A stretch of DNA of 64,000 nt from UBA1801 sp035353395 (GCA_035353395.1 DAOPZL010000011.1:10381-74380); one strand, 5' to 3'. Positions 26,991 through 35,170 are shown, counted from the first letter of the stretch. Translations and numbers: made by a program. The notes: generated by a model from the letters alone, not told the origin.

Positions 26991-28388
26991 ATGAGCGAAC
27001 GAACTGCCCATCCGTACATCCCCAACTCCGCCCCGGGCGTGAAGGCGGAAATGCTCGCCGAGATCGGCGCCGGGAGCATCGACGAGCTCTATGCCGACAT
27101 CCCTGAATCCCTCCGCTTCCGGGGCAGGATGAACCTGCCCGGGGCCATCGAGTCCGAATCCCTGCTCAAGCGGCACGTGGAGCGGATCCTGGCCAGGAAC
27201 ACCTCCTGCGAGGAGGCCACCAGCTTCCTGGGGGCCGGGTGCTACAACCACTACGTGCCCGCGCTCTGCGACGAGATCAACCGCCGCAGCGAGTTCCTCA
27301 CGGCCTACGCGGGCGAGCCCTACGAGGACTTCGGGCGCTTCCAGGCCCTGTGGGAGTACGAAAGCCTGATGGCGGAACTCCTGGACATGGACATCTGCAA
27401 CGTGCCCACCTACGACGGATTCCAGGCCGCCTGCACCTCCCTGCGGATGGCCGGGCGCTACACCGGAAGGACCAGGGTGCTGGTGGCCGCGAGCATCAGC
27501 CCGGACCGACTGCTGGCCATCCGCAACTACTGCCAGCCGGTGCTCCGGATCGAATCCCTGGTTTTCGACGCGAAGACGGGGCTCATGGACCTGGTGGACC
27601 TGGAAGCGCGGCTGGGCGCCGACGTGGCGGCGGTCTACTTCGAGAATCCAGGCTACCTGGGGGTCCTGGAGACCCAGGCCCAGGCCATCGCCGACCTGGC
27701 GCACGCCCACGGCGCGCTCCTGGTGGTGGGCACGGACCCGAACTCGCTGGGCGTGCTGGCGCCGCCGAGCCACTTCGGCGCCGACATCGCCTGCGGCGAC
27801 ATCCAGACCCTGGGCAACCACATGAACTTCGGGGGCGGCCTCGGAGGCTTCATCGCCAGCCGGGACGAGGAGAAGCTCGTCATGGAATACCCCAGCCGGC
27901 TCTTCGGGATTTCCACGACGGAGAAGCCCGGCGAGCGGGGCTTCGGCGACGTTGCCTACGACCGCACCTCCTTCGCCCACCGGGAGAAGGGCCGGGAGTT
28001 CGTCGGGACCGCCGCGGCCCTCCACGGCATCACGGCCGCCGTCTACCTCTCGCTGATGGGCCCGGAGGGCATGAAGGCGCTCGGCGTCCATCTCCTCCAG
28101 AAGGCCCAGTACTTGTCCCGGAAGCTGTCCGCGATCGAGGGCGTCAAGGCTCCGGGGCTGGACGCCCCCTTCTACAAGGAGTTCGTGGTGGACTTCAACG
28201 CCACGGGCAGGACGGTGGCGGAGATCAACGACGCCCTGCTGGAGGCGGGCATCTTCGGGGGGAAGGATCTTTCCGGGGAGTTCCCGCAGCTCGGCCAGTC
28301 GGCGCTCTACTGCGTGACCGAGCTCGTGGACCAGGAGGAGATCGACCGCTTCATCACCACGCTCGCCGCGCTGCTGGGAGGGAATTGA
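26991..28388 (+). CDS. GcvPA-like protein, divergent paralogue of glycine decarboxylase subunit 1
   Basis: A 465-residue PLP-fold protein clearly related to glycine dehydrogenase (decarboxylating) subunit 1: HPYIPN near the start, SIDELYADIP, FLGAGCYNHYVP, RSEFLTAY and a C-terminal FGGKDL-like region. It departs from the enzyme at conserved points. The TPYQPE-SQG segment is AGEPYEDFG, the NASMYDG region reads NVPTYDG, and the RREKATSNICTNQAL segment is replaced by HREKGREFVGTAAAL. GAGGAG lies 6 nt before the ATG. It is followed by the GcvPB-like gene after TGACATG. No T-, H- or L-protein gene is near. I infer a dimeric PLP enzyme acting on a substrate other than glycine. Confidence 0.8.
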   Translation: MSERTAHPYIPNSAPGVKAEMLAEIGAGSIDELYADIPESLRFRGRMNLPGAIESESLLKRHVERILARNTSCEEATSFLGAGCYNHYVPALCDEINRRSEFLTAYAGEPYEDFGRFQALWEYESLMAELLDMDICNVPTYDGFQAACTSLRMAGRYTGRTRVLVAASISPDRLLAIRNYCQPVLRIESLVFDAKTGLMDLVDLEARLGADVAAVYFENPGYLGVLETQAQAIADLAHAHGALLVVGTDPNSLGVLAPPSHFGADIACGDIQTLGNHMNFGGGLGGFIASRDEEKLVMEYPSRLFGISTTEKPGERGFGDVAYDRTSFAHREKGREFVGTAAALHGITAAVYLSLMGPEGMKALGVHLLQKAQYLSRKLSAIEGVKAPGLDAPFYKEFVVDFNATGRTVAEINDALLEAGIFGGKDLSGEFPQLGQSALYCVTELVDQEEIDRFITTLAALLGGN

Positions 28389-28389
28389 C

Positions 28390-29949
28390 ATGGCTACCAA
28401 GCGTCCCGTCAAGGTTCGGGAGAACTTCCACCAGGCGAAGTGGGACGAGGAACTGATCTTCGAGCTCCACAAGCCGGGCGAGCGCGGGATCGTCGTCGCG
28501 CCCGTGGAGAAGGGCATCGCCGCCGAAGTGGGGGACGGTCTTTCCGCCCTTCCCGCGCACATGGTCCGGCGGACGCCCCCGGCGCTGCCCGAGGTGGGGC
28601 AGATGCGCGTCGCGAAGCACTTCATGCGCCTCTCCCAGGAGACCCTGGGGGGCGACTTCAACATCGACATCGGCCAGGGCACCTGCACGATGAAGTACAA
28701 CCCCAAGATCAACGACGTGCTGGCCGCCAACCCCCGGATGTCCCGGCTGCATCCCCTCCAGGATGCGCGGACCGTCCAGGGCGCGCTGCAGGTTCTCCAC
28801 GAGCTGGACCTCACCATGCGGGAGATCTCCGGCATGGACCGCTTCAGCTTCCAGCCCGCGTCGGGTTCCGCCGCCATCCTCAACATGGTGTCGATCATCC
28901 AGGCCTACCACCGGGACCGGGGAGAGGCGGAGACGCGGGACGAGATCATCACCACCATCTTCAGCCACCCGTCGGACGCCGCGGCGGCCGCCGTGAAGGG
29001 CTACAAGGTCGTCACGCTCTTCCAGGACGAGGACGGCCTTCCCACCGTCGAGGACCTGAAGAAGGTCGTGGGACCCCGCACCGCGGGCCTGCTCATCACC
29101 AACCCCGAGGACACGGGCATCTTCAATCCCCAGATCGCCGAGTTCGTGCGGATCGTGCACGAGGCGGGCGGCCTGTGCGGCTACGACCAGGCCAACGTCA
29201 ACGGCATCATGGGCATCACCCGAGCCAAGGACGCGGGCTTCGACATGTGCTTCTTCAACCTGCACAAGACCTTCGGAACCCCCCACGGCTGCGGCGGTCC
29301 GGCCGGCGGCGCCCTGGGCGTGACGGCGGCCCTGCGGGACTTCCTGCCCGTTCCCCTCGTGGCGTGCACCGACGGCCGCTATTCGCTGGACTACGACGTC
29401 CCGAAGAGCATCGGGAAGACCCGCGCCTTCTACGGGACGGTGCAGGTGGCCCTGAAGGCCTACGCCTGGACCCGCGCGCTCGGCGCCGACGGGCTCCGGG
29501 AGGTCTCGGAGGTCGCGGTGCTCAACAACAACTACCTGCTGGAGAAGATCCGCAGGATCCGCGGGGCCTCGGCTCCCTATGCCAAGGGGCGCCGGCGCAT
29601 CGAGCAGGTCCGCTACAGCTGGGAACAGCTGTACAAGGACACGGGCGTGACGACCGAGGACATCGCCTACCGCATGGCCGACTACGGCATGCACCTCTGG
29701 AGCAGCCACCACCCCTTCATCGTGCCCCAGCCCTTCACCGTCGAGCCGACCGAGAGCTATTCGAAGGAGGAACTCGACGAATACATCGCGGTGCTCGCCC
29801 GGATCTCCGAGGAGGCCTACACCGAGCCCGAGACCGTGAAGACCGCGCCCCACCGCAGCGTCTGCCACCGGGTCCGCCCCCAGGACTTCGACGATCCCGC
29901 GAGGTGGGCCATCACCTGGCGCCTGTACAAGCGCAAGCACCTGGGCTGA
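28390..29949 (+). CDS. GcvPB-like PLP enzyme, divergent paralogue of glycine decarboxylase subunit 2
   Basis: A 519-residue partner of the preceding gene. The PLP Lys is Lys293 in NLHKTFGTPHG, and the CTMKYNPKIND and HPLQDARTVQGAL blocks are conserved. Other hallmarks are altered: the FYPLGSCTMKYNP run is FNIDIGQGTCTMKYNP, DSAHGTNPASA becomes FSHPSDAAAA, and YYDGANLNA becomes GYDQANVNG. The gene starts one base after the GcvPA-like stop, so the two are translated together. Cofactor binding looks intact, while the residues that shape the glycine and lipoyl-H-protein site are not, which argues for a changed substrate or reaction. It ends 8 nt before a strong terminator shared with the convergent chemoreceptor-like gene. 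Confidence 0.82.
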   Translation: MATKRPVKVRENFHQAKWDEELIFELHKPGERGIVVAPVEKGIAAEVGDGLSALPAHMVRRTPPALPEVGQMRVAKHFMRLSQETLGGDFNIDIGQGTCTMKYNPKINDVLAANPRMSRLHPLQDARTVQGALQVLHELDLTMREISGMDRFSFQPASGSAAILNMVSIIQAYHRDRGEAETRDEIITTIFSHPSDAAAAAVKGYKVVTLFQDEDGLPTVEDLKKVVGPRTAGLLITNPEDTGIFNPQIAEFVRIVHEAGGLCGYDQANVNGIMGITRAKDAGFDMCFFNLHKTFGTPHGCGGPAGGALGVTAALRDFLPVPLVACTDGRYSLDYDVPKSIGKTRAFYGTVQVALKAYAWTRALGADGLREVSEVAVLNNNYLLEKIRRIRGASAPYAKGRRRIEQVRYSWEQLYKDTGVTTEDIAYRMADYGMHLWSSHHPFIVPQPFTVEPTESYSKEELDEYIAVLARISEEAYTEPETVKTAPHRSVCHRVRPQDFDDPARWAITWRLYKRKHLG

Positions 29950-29957
29950 CCCTGGAC

Positions 29958-29985
29958 CCGCGGGCCGGAGCGATCCGGCCCGCGG
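29958..29985. terminator. Bidirectional hairpin terminator
   Basis: CCGCGGGCCGGA and TCCGGCCCGCGG are perfect 12-bp arms with a GCGA loop; the stem can extend by GAC/GTC with one bulged C. It lies between the convergent GcvPB-like and PAS-GAF-MCP genes. Confidence 0.8.
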
Positions 29986-29988
29986 TCT

Positions 29989-31545
29989 TCAGGCCTGGCG
30001 CATCAGCTGGAGGATCTCCGTGCTCTTCTCGGAGAGCAGGGACATCCGCTGCGCGAGGTCGTCCAGGAACTGGAGGATGTCGGCCGTGATCGCCTCCGTC
30101 TCGCTGGAGGTCCTGATGCTCTCGGCGCTGGCCTGGGTCGAGGCGGCCGCGCTCTGGGTGATGCCCGTCAGGGCCTCGGCGATCTCCTGGGCCTGTCCTT
30201 CCGTCGAATCCGAGAGCTTGCGGATCTCCCCGGCGATGACGGCGAAGCCGCGGCCGAGATGGCCGGCGTGGGCCGCCTCGATGGTGGCGTTCAGGGCCAG
30301 CAGGTTCACGACGACGGAGATCTCGCCGATGATGCCGACCATCTTCATCATGTCCTCGACGCTCGCGGCCATCCGCGTGATGTTCTCGTCGCTGGCGACG
30401 AGCTTCTCGTGGCTCTCCTGCGTCATCCGGGCGAGCAGGGCCAGCGTCTGCTTCTTCTCGCCCGTCAGGCTCGTGATCCGCTCGACGGCCTCGAGCATGG
30501 GGCTGACCAGCTGGTTGATCCGGTCGTTCCGCTCCTTCAGGTCCTCCTCGGACCGCTTCTGGCTCTCGAAGGAAAGGGCGTTCTGGATCGCGATGGCGGT
30601 CGAACTGGCGATGGCGGTCAGCAGCTCCAGGGAATGCTCGTCGTAGATTCCCGAGAACTTGTAGCTCTGGACCGCGATGACCCCGAGCACCCGGTCCCCG
30701 ATCAGCATCGGGACCCCGAGCCAGGAGCGGGCGGGCTCGCCCAGGGACTCGATCCCGTGGGCCTGCGCCCAGGCCTGGTAGTCCTCCTTGATGAGGACCG
30801 GCGTGCGGTTCGCGATGATGTATCCCGAGACGCCCCTGCCCGCCGGGACGATGGTCAGTTCGTCCTTGTCCTGGGCGGAATCGGTGACGTCGTAGACGAA
30901 GTGGATCTCCTCCTTCTCGGGATGGTAGAGGGCGATGAAGAAGTTGCTGGTGTCCACGAGGCGGGACGCCTGCCGGTAGGTCTCCTCGAGCACGTCGCGC
31001 AGGCTGAGCCGTGTGGTGAGGGCCCGGCTCAGCTCGTTCAGCACCGCCATCTCGGAGGCGAGCCTTTCCGCGTCCTTCAGGAGCCGTTCCCGCTCGAGTT
31101 CCTCCTCCTTCCGCCCCTGGACGTCGTCCACGAAGAGGACCATCTCGGAAGCCTCGCCGGGGGTTCCGGCCGCGAGGAAGCCCAGGCGGGGGAACGGGGC
31201 GGGCTTCCGGAAGGCCTTGCCCCGCAGGGAGAACCAGCGGAACTGCCCGTCCGCTGCCCGCAGCCGGGCCTCGGTGTCGAACCGGGCGCCCTGTTCGAGG
31301 TGGTCCTTCATCCGCGCCGTCACCTGGGGATGGTCGTCCGGATGCAGGTAGGCCGTGGGGTCGTCCGGCGCACCCGCCGCGCAGAGCCTCGTCCGGAGCC
31401 CGGGGGAAAGACGGCACTTGCCGGTCTTGAGGTTCCAGAACCACAGGCCGGAATCCGTGAATGACTCCAGGCGCCGCACGTCCAGGCTGGAGATAACCGG
31501 GGCCTCCTCCCGGGGGTCCGTCGTGGAGAGGTCGCTTGCGGGCAT
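29989..31545 (-). CDS. Cytoplasmic PAS-GAF methyl-accepting signalling protein
   Basis: A 518-residue soluble chemoreceptor-like protein. A PAS-like domain occupies about residues 25-130 (SGLWFWNLKTGKCRLSPG, with a PAC-type FRWFSLRG strand). A coiled coil (about 135-165) and a GAF domain (about 165-320) follow, then a second helix and a signalling hairpin with VNLLALNATIEAAHAGHLGRGFAVIAGEIRKLSDS. There is no transmembrane helix and no classic HAMP. The hairpin is shorter than in most chemoreceptors, so it may drive a non-chemotactic or cytosolic array. It senses internal ligands or redox state. It converges with the GcvPB-like operon and shares no obvious promoter with it. Confidence 0.87.
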   Translation of the reverse strand: MPASDLSTTDPREEAPVISSLDVRRLESFTDSGLWFWNLKTGKCRLSPGLRTRLCAAGAPDDPTAYLHPDDHPQVTARMKDHLEQGARFDTEARLRAADGQFRWFSLRGKAFRKPAPFPRLGFLAAGTPGEASEMVLFVDDVQGRKEEELERERLLKDAERLASEMAVLNELSRALTTRLSLRDVLEETYRQASRLVDTSNFFIALYHPEKEEIHFVYDVTDSAQDKDELTIVPAGRGVSGYIIANRTPVLIKEDYQAWAQAHGIESLGEPARSWLGVPMLIGDRVLGVIAVQSYKFSGIYDEHSLELLTAIASSTAIAIQNALSFESQKRSEEDLKERNDRINQLVSPMLEAVERITSLTGEKKQTLALLARMTQESHEKLVASDENITRMAASVEDMMKMVGIIGEISVVVNLLALNATIEAAHAGHLGRGFAVIAGEIRKLSDSTEGQAQEIAEALTGITQSAAASTQASAESIRTSSETEAITADILQFLDDLAQRMSLLSEKSTEILQLMRQA

Positions 31546-31623
31546 GCCGTCGCTCCGTGCACGAAAGCACCGGGATCAGCCTCGGCGCGGCCCCATTCTC
31601 TCAATGATGAATTGTGAGAATGG

Positions 31624-31959
31624 TCAAGTGATGGGGGAGCCGACGGCGATGTCCTTCTGGACGGTGAGGAGCACGCACTCGCTGCCGTCCTCCTTCTCGG
31701 CGCACAGCAGCATGGCCTCCGAAAGGTGTCCCGCGAAGGTCGTGGGCTGCAGGTTCGTGAGCACCACGATCTTCCGGTCCTGCAACTCCTCCTCGGTGTA
31801 GTAGGGCACGAGGCTGGTGACGATCTGGACGGGACGCTCGCCGCCCAGGTCGACCTGCAGCCTGTAGAGCTTCTTGGTCTTGGGGATCCGCTCCACCTCG
31901 CGGATCTGCCCCACTTTCATCTGCAGCTTCTTCCAGTCGTCGAAGGAGACCTCGGCCAT
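31624..31959 (-). CDS. Stand-alone tRNA-binding domain protein (MetRS C-terminal/EMAPII-like)
   Basis: A 111-residue OB-fold domain like the C-terminal extension of methionyl-tRNA synthetase and the CsaA/Arc1 group: WKKLQMKVGQIREVERIPKTKKLYRLQVDLGG, then QIVTSLVPYYTEEELQDRKIVVLTNLQPTTFAGHLSEAMLLCA. It probably binds tRNA or acts as a chaperone-like dimer. AAAGGA lies 8 nt before the ATG. It begins 12 nt after the GntR regulator stop on the same strand, so the pair is likely an operon, an unusual partnership. Free-standing copies often lie beside a truncated MetRS gene; none is here. Confidence 0.85.
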   Translation of the reverse strand: MAEVSFDDWKKLQMKVGQIREVERIPKTKKLYRLQVDLGGERPVQIVTSLVPYYTEEELQDRKIVVLTNLQPTTFAGHLSEAMLLCAEKEDGSECVLLTVQKDIAVGSPIT

Positions 31960-31971
31960 GGCAGGATCCTT

Positions 31972-32637
31972 TCAGGAAAGTCCCACCGCGGCCCTGGTGA
32001 AGGCTTCCAGGTGGTCGATGAGCGCGTCCGAGGCCCCGGACGCCTTCGTCTCGCTGCCTTCCGCCACGGCCGACATGACGTCGGCGTGGAGCTCGGCCAT
32101 CCGCGTCAGGTCGTCGGGCTGGCCGAAGGAGCAGTAGAAGCGGCGCGAATGGGAATAGAGGGGGGTCACGATGTCGATGGCGAAGGGATTGCGGGCCGCT
32201 TCGTAGATGATGCGGTCGCAGTCCTGGTCGCACTGCAGGAAGGCGTGGAGATTCCCGTCGGCGGCGGCCCGGACCATGGCGTCGGCCACCCCGCGCAGGG
32301 CCTCGCGCTGGGAAGCGTTGGCCCACCGGGCGGCCTTGGAGGCGATGAGGCGGTCCAGGGGCCTCAGCACCTCCAGCAGGGCCAGCTGGTCCTCGACCTT
32401 CATGTCGCGGACGATGAGCCCCTTCCGGGGCATGCTGGTGACCAGGCCTTGGTGCTCCAGGCGCTTGAGCGCTTCGCGGATGGGGGTGCGCCCGATGCCC
32501 GTCCGGGCGCTCAGGATGGCCTCGGACAGGGAGGCGCCCGGAGGGAGCACCAGCGTCACGATCATCTCCTCGAGCTGGCGGTAGGCCTGGTCGGCGAGGC
32601 TTCCGGTTTCCCGGGGGCTGCTGGAATGGGTATCCAT
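31972..32637 (-). CDS. GntR-family (FadR/FCD subfamily) transcriptional regulator
   Basis: A 221-residue regulator. The winged helix-turn-helix covers about residues 15-80 (TGIGRTPIREALKRLEHQGLVTSMPRKGLIVRD) and the C-terminal FCD helical domain about 90-215, with Asp in DQDCDRIIYEAARN and His in LYSHSRRFY and ELHADVMSA that could bind a metal and a carboxylate ligand. FCD regulators usually repress catabolic operons until an acid substrate binds. The gene is divergent from the alanine-dehydrogenase-like/racemase-family operon, and the shared 12-mer suggests it also controls the locus at 26.1 kb. A TATAAT box (complement of 32708-32713) lies about 70 nt upstream of the start. Confidence 0.9.
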   Translation of the reverse strand: MDTHSSSPRETGSLADQAYRQLEEMIVTLVLPPGASLSEAILSARTGIGRTPIREALKRLEHQGLVTSMPRKGLIVRDMKVEDQLALLEVLRPLDRLIASKAARWANASQREALRGVADAMVRAAADGNLHAFLQCDQDCDRIIYEAARNPFAIDIVTPLYSHSRRFYCSFGQPDDLTRMAELHADVMSAVAEGSETKASGASDALIDHLEAFTRAAVGLS

Positions 32638-32707
32638 AGGCGAAATCCTGGGCTCATCCCGTCGCACGGTCCTGCGGGCCTTGCTGCAGCGGGGTTCGTG
32701 TCCGGTC

Positions 32708-32832
32708 ATTATACGCATGCTGTTGCAAGGGGGAATCTTGGCTTCGCCGTGGACATGGGCTGGGCGCGGTTCGGAGAGGTGCATGGACATGGCGCATCCA
32801 TCGGCATAGCTGTAGGATATCATCAGGATACA
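32708..32832. promoter_or_regulatory. Divergent promoter region of the GntR gene and the AlaDH-like operon
   Basis: The 279-bp gap between the GntR and alanine-dehydrogenase-like genes. ATTATA at 32708-32713 is a perfect -10 TATAAT on the minus strand for the regulator, without a convincing -35. GCTGTAGGATAT at 32809-32820 repeats the sequence at 26125-26136 exactly. GGATA recurs at 32815-32819 and 32826-32830, an 11-bp spaced direct repeat. This is the likely operator and promoter for the plus-strand operon. Confidence 0.5.
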
Positions 32833-32916
32833 TACGGTTTCCGCTGGACCCAATCTTCTGCTGGAAGACACTTCCGGACGGATGCCCCGGCGGCGGGAAC
32901 GGAGAGAGAATCGGCC

Positions 32917-34071
32917 ATGCGCATCGGAATTCCACGCGAGATCAAGGATGGCGAAGGCAGGGCCGGGATGACGCCGGAGGCCACGGGCGTCCTGGCGCGG
33001 AAGGGGCACGACCTGTGGGTGGAAGCGGGCGCGGGCCGCGGCGCAGGCTTCGGGGACGACCTCTATGCGGAGGCGGGAGCCCGGATCACGGACGATCCCG
33101 GGGAGGTGTACCGCTGCGGCCTGGTCGTGAAGGTCAAGGAACTCCAGCCGGCGGAATTCCCGAGGCTCCAGCCGGGGACGATCGTGGCCGGCTACCAGCA
33201 GCTCGCCCGGGATCCCGCCCTCCTGGACGCCGTCCTCGCCCGCAGGATCACCTGCCTGGCCTTCGAAGGGGTGAGGAGGCCCGACGGGAGCCGGCCCATG
33301 CTCGCGCCGATGAGCACCCTCGCGGGGCTGGTGTCGAGCCAGATCGCCGCCTGGGCCCTGCAGCGGCGGGAGGGGCCCCTGTCCGGGAGCGGCGTCCTGC
33401 TGCACGGGCTGCCCGGAGTGGAGCCCGCCGCGGCGGTCGTAGTGGGGGACGGCGTCGTGGGCCAGGCCGCGGCCCGGGCCTTCCTGGCCTTCGGATGCCG
33501 GGTGACCGTGCTGGGGACCAGTCCAGACCTGCTCCAGGCCATCGAGGCCAGGGCCCGCGAGGACGGCAGGGGGAACCTGCTGCGCACCGCCCTCTCCTCG
33601 CCCGGGGAGCTCGCGGCCTGTACGGCCGGCGCGGACGTGGTTGTCGGGGCCGTCTCCATCCCCGGCCGGCTGTCCCCCAAGCTCCTCACGCGGGACATGC
33701 TGCGGGCCATGCGGCCAGGCTCGGTGCTCGTGGACGTCGGGATCGACATGGGCGGCATCGCGGAGACATCCAGGCAGACCAGGCTCTCGGACCCGCTCTA
33801 CCTCGAGGAGGGCGTGCTCCACTACTGCGTTCCCAACATCCCGGCGCTGGTGCCCCGGGCGGCCACCCTGGCGCTCTCGGCGGCGATGCTGCCCTTCATG
33901 GCGCTCGTCGCGGACCTCGGGCTGGAGGCGGCCCTCGGCGCGGCCCCGGCCCTGGCCGAGGGGCTGCTCGTCCACGACGGCCGGGTCGTGAACCGGGCCC
34001 TTGCGGAAGACACCGGCCGGCCCTGCGCGGACTTCCCTTCCCACTGGATCCACCCAACGAAAAGGGGCTGA
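32917..34071 (+). CDS. Alanine-dehydrogenase-like oxidoreductase with altered active site
   Basis: A 384-residue member of the alanine dehydrogenase/transhydrogenase-alpha family: MRIGIPREIKDGEGRAGMTP at the start, VVKVKE with Lys74 (family pyruvate-binding Lys), Rossmann segment VVVGDGVVGQAAARAFLAFG, and LHYCVPNIPALVPRAATLALS near the C terminus. The catalytic His of the family (YLHLA, His96 in characterised enzymes) is Gln95 here (GYQQLA), and the Pro after KVKE is Leu. NAD binding looks intact, so it may oxidise or reduce a different amino or imino acid. GGAGAG precedes the ATG. The racemase-family gene follows one base after the stop. Alanine dehydrogenase activity should not be assumed. 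Confidence 0.82.
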   Translation: MRIGIPREIKDGEGRAGMTPEATGVLARKGHDLWVEAGAGRGAGFGDDLYAEAGARITDDPGEVYRCGLVVKVKELQPAEFPRLQPGTIVAGYQQLARDPALLDAVLARRITCLAFEGVRRPDGSRPMLAPMSTLAGLVSSQIAAWALQRREGPLSGSGVLLHGLPGVEPAAAVVVGDGVVGQAAARAFLAFGCRVTVLGTSPDLLQAIEARAREDGRGNLLRTALSSPGELAACTAGADVVVGAVSIPGRLSPKLLTRDMLRAMRPGSVLVDVGIDMGGIAETSRQTRLSDPLYLEEGVLHYCVPNIPALVPRAATLALSAAMLPFMALVADLGLEAALGAAPALAEGLLVHDGRVVNRALAEDTGRPCADFPSHWIHPTKRG

Positions 34072-34072
34072 C

Positions 34073-35083
34073 ATGAACGCCGATTCCCCCATCCAGGTCC
34101 TCGACATGCACACCGGCGGAGAGCCGGTCCGCATCATCCAGAGGGGGTATCCCCCGGTCCCCGGCGCGACGATCCTGGCCAAGCGCCGGTACGTCCGCGA
34201 GCATCTCGACCACCTGCGCAGGCTGCTCATGTTCGAACCCAGGGGGCACGACGACATGTACGGCGTGCTGCTCGTGGAGCCCACCCTCCCCGGGGCGGAC
34301 ATCGCCGTGCTCTTCATGCACAACGAGGGTTACAGCACCATGTGCGGCCACGCCGTGATCGCCATGGGGCGCTACGCCGTGGATCATGGCCTGGTGCCGA
34401 AGGTCGAGCCCGTCTCGGAGGTGGGGATCGAGTGCCCCTGCGGCCTGGTGAGGGCGCACGTGGAGGTCCGCGGCGGCCGCAGCGGGCGGGTCACCTTCGA
34501 CAGCGTCCCGGCCTTCCTGCTCGCGGAGCGGCTGACGGTCGCGGTCCCGGGGCGCGGGCAGGTGGTCACGGACGTCAGCTACGGCGGGGCCTTCTACGCC
34601 CTGGCCGACGCCGGGCAGTTCGGCCTGGATGTCCGCGCGAGCCGCGTGCGGGACCTGGTGGACGCGGCGACCGCGCTCACCGAGGCCGTGAACCGGACGA
34701 TCGCCATCGAGCACCCGGTCGAGAAGGACCTGGGCTTCCTCTACGGCAGCATCCTCACGGACGGTCGCGAGCGGCCGGAGGAAGGGCCCTCCGCCAACAT
34801 CTGCGTCTTCGCCGACGCGGAGGTGGACCGCAGTCCCACCGGCTCGGGCGTCACGGCGCGCATGGCCGCGCGCTTCCAGCGGGGCCTCGTGGGCATGAAC
34901 CAGGTCTGCGAGATCGACAGCGTCACGAAGGCGCGGTTCACCGGCGAGGTGGTCGCCGTGACGTCCTGCGGCTCCAAGCCCGCCGTGACGATCCGTGTCG
35001 GCGGGCAGGCTCACTATTCCGGAGAGGCCCGCTACTGGCTCGAGGAAGGCGACGAGATCGGCAAGGGCTTCCTCCTGCGCTGA
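34073..35083 (+). CDS. Proline racemase-family protein, Cys/Thr type (trans-3-hydroxy-L-proline dehydratase-like)
   Basis: A 336-residue PLP-independent enzyme of the proline racemase/hydroxyproline epimerase family. The first catalytic Cys is present (Cys91, in STMCGHAVIAMGRYAVDHG). At the second position, where racemases and epimerases have Cys in DRSPCG, this protein has Thr256 (DRSPTGSG). From established work on this family, Cys/Thr members are trans-3-hydroxy-L-proline dehydratases, yielding pyrroline-2-carboxylate. The gene is tightly coupled to the alanine-dehydrogenase-like gene (1-nt gap), which could act on the imine product. That link is inference; ketimine reductases known to me belong to other families. 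Confidence 0.85.
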   Translation: MNADSPIQVLDMHTGGEPVRIIQRGYPPVPGATILAKRRYVREHLDHLRRLLMFEPRGHDDMYGVLLVEPTLPGADIAVLFMHNEGYSTMCGHAVIAMGRYAVDHGLVPKVEPVSEVGIECPCGLVRAHVEVRGGRSGRVTFDSVPAFLLAERLTVAVPGRGQVVTDVSYGGAFYALADAGQFGLDVRASRVRDLVDAATALTEAVNRTIAIEHPVEKDLGFLYGSILTDGRERPEEGPSANICVFADAEVDRSPTGSGVTARMAARFQRGLVGMNQVCEIDSVTKARFTGEVVAVTSCGSKPAVTIRVGGQAHYSGEARYWLEEGDEIGKGFLLR

Positions 35084-35170
35084 GTCTTGCTTCGCGTCCG
35101 TTCTCGAGGGGATTCCTCGTTGTGCCCGGCGGGCGGATATGCGAAAATTTGTCGTAAACGAGGTGTGCTG

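Noticed and set aside
26991..29949. Glycine cleavage system
   Set aside because: The subunits are divergent at conserved sites and no T-, H- or L-protein genes are adjacent; no glycine riboswitch is recognisable upstream.
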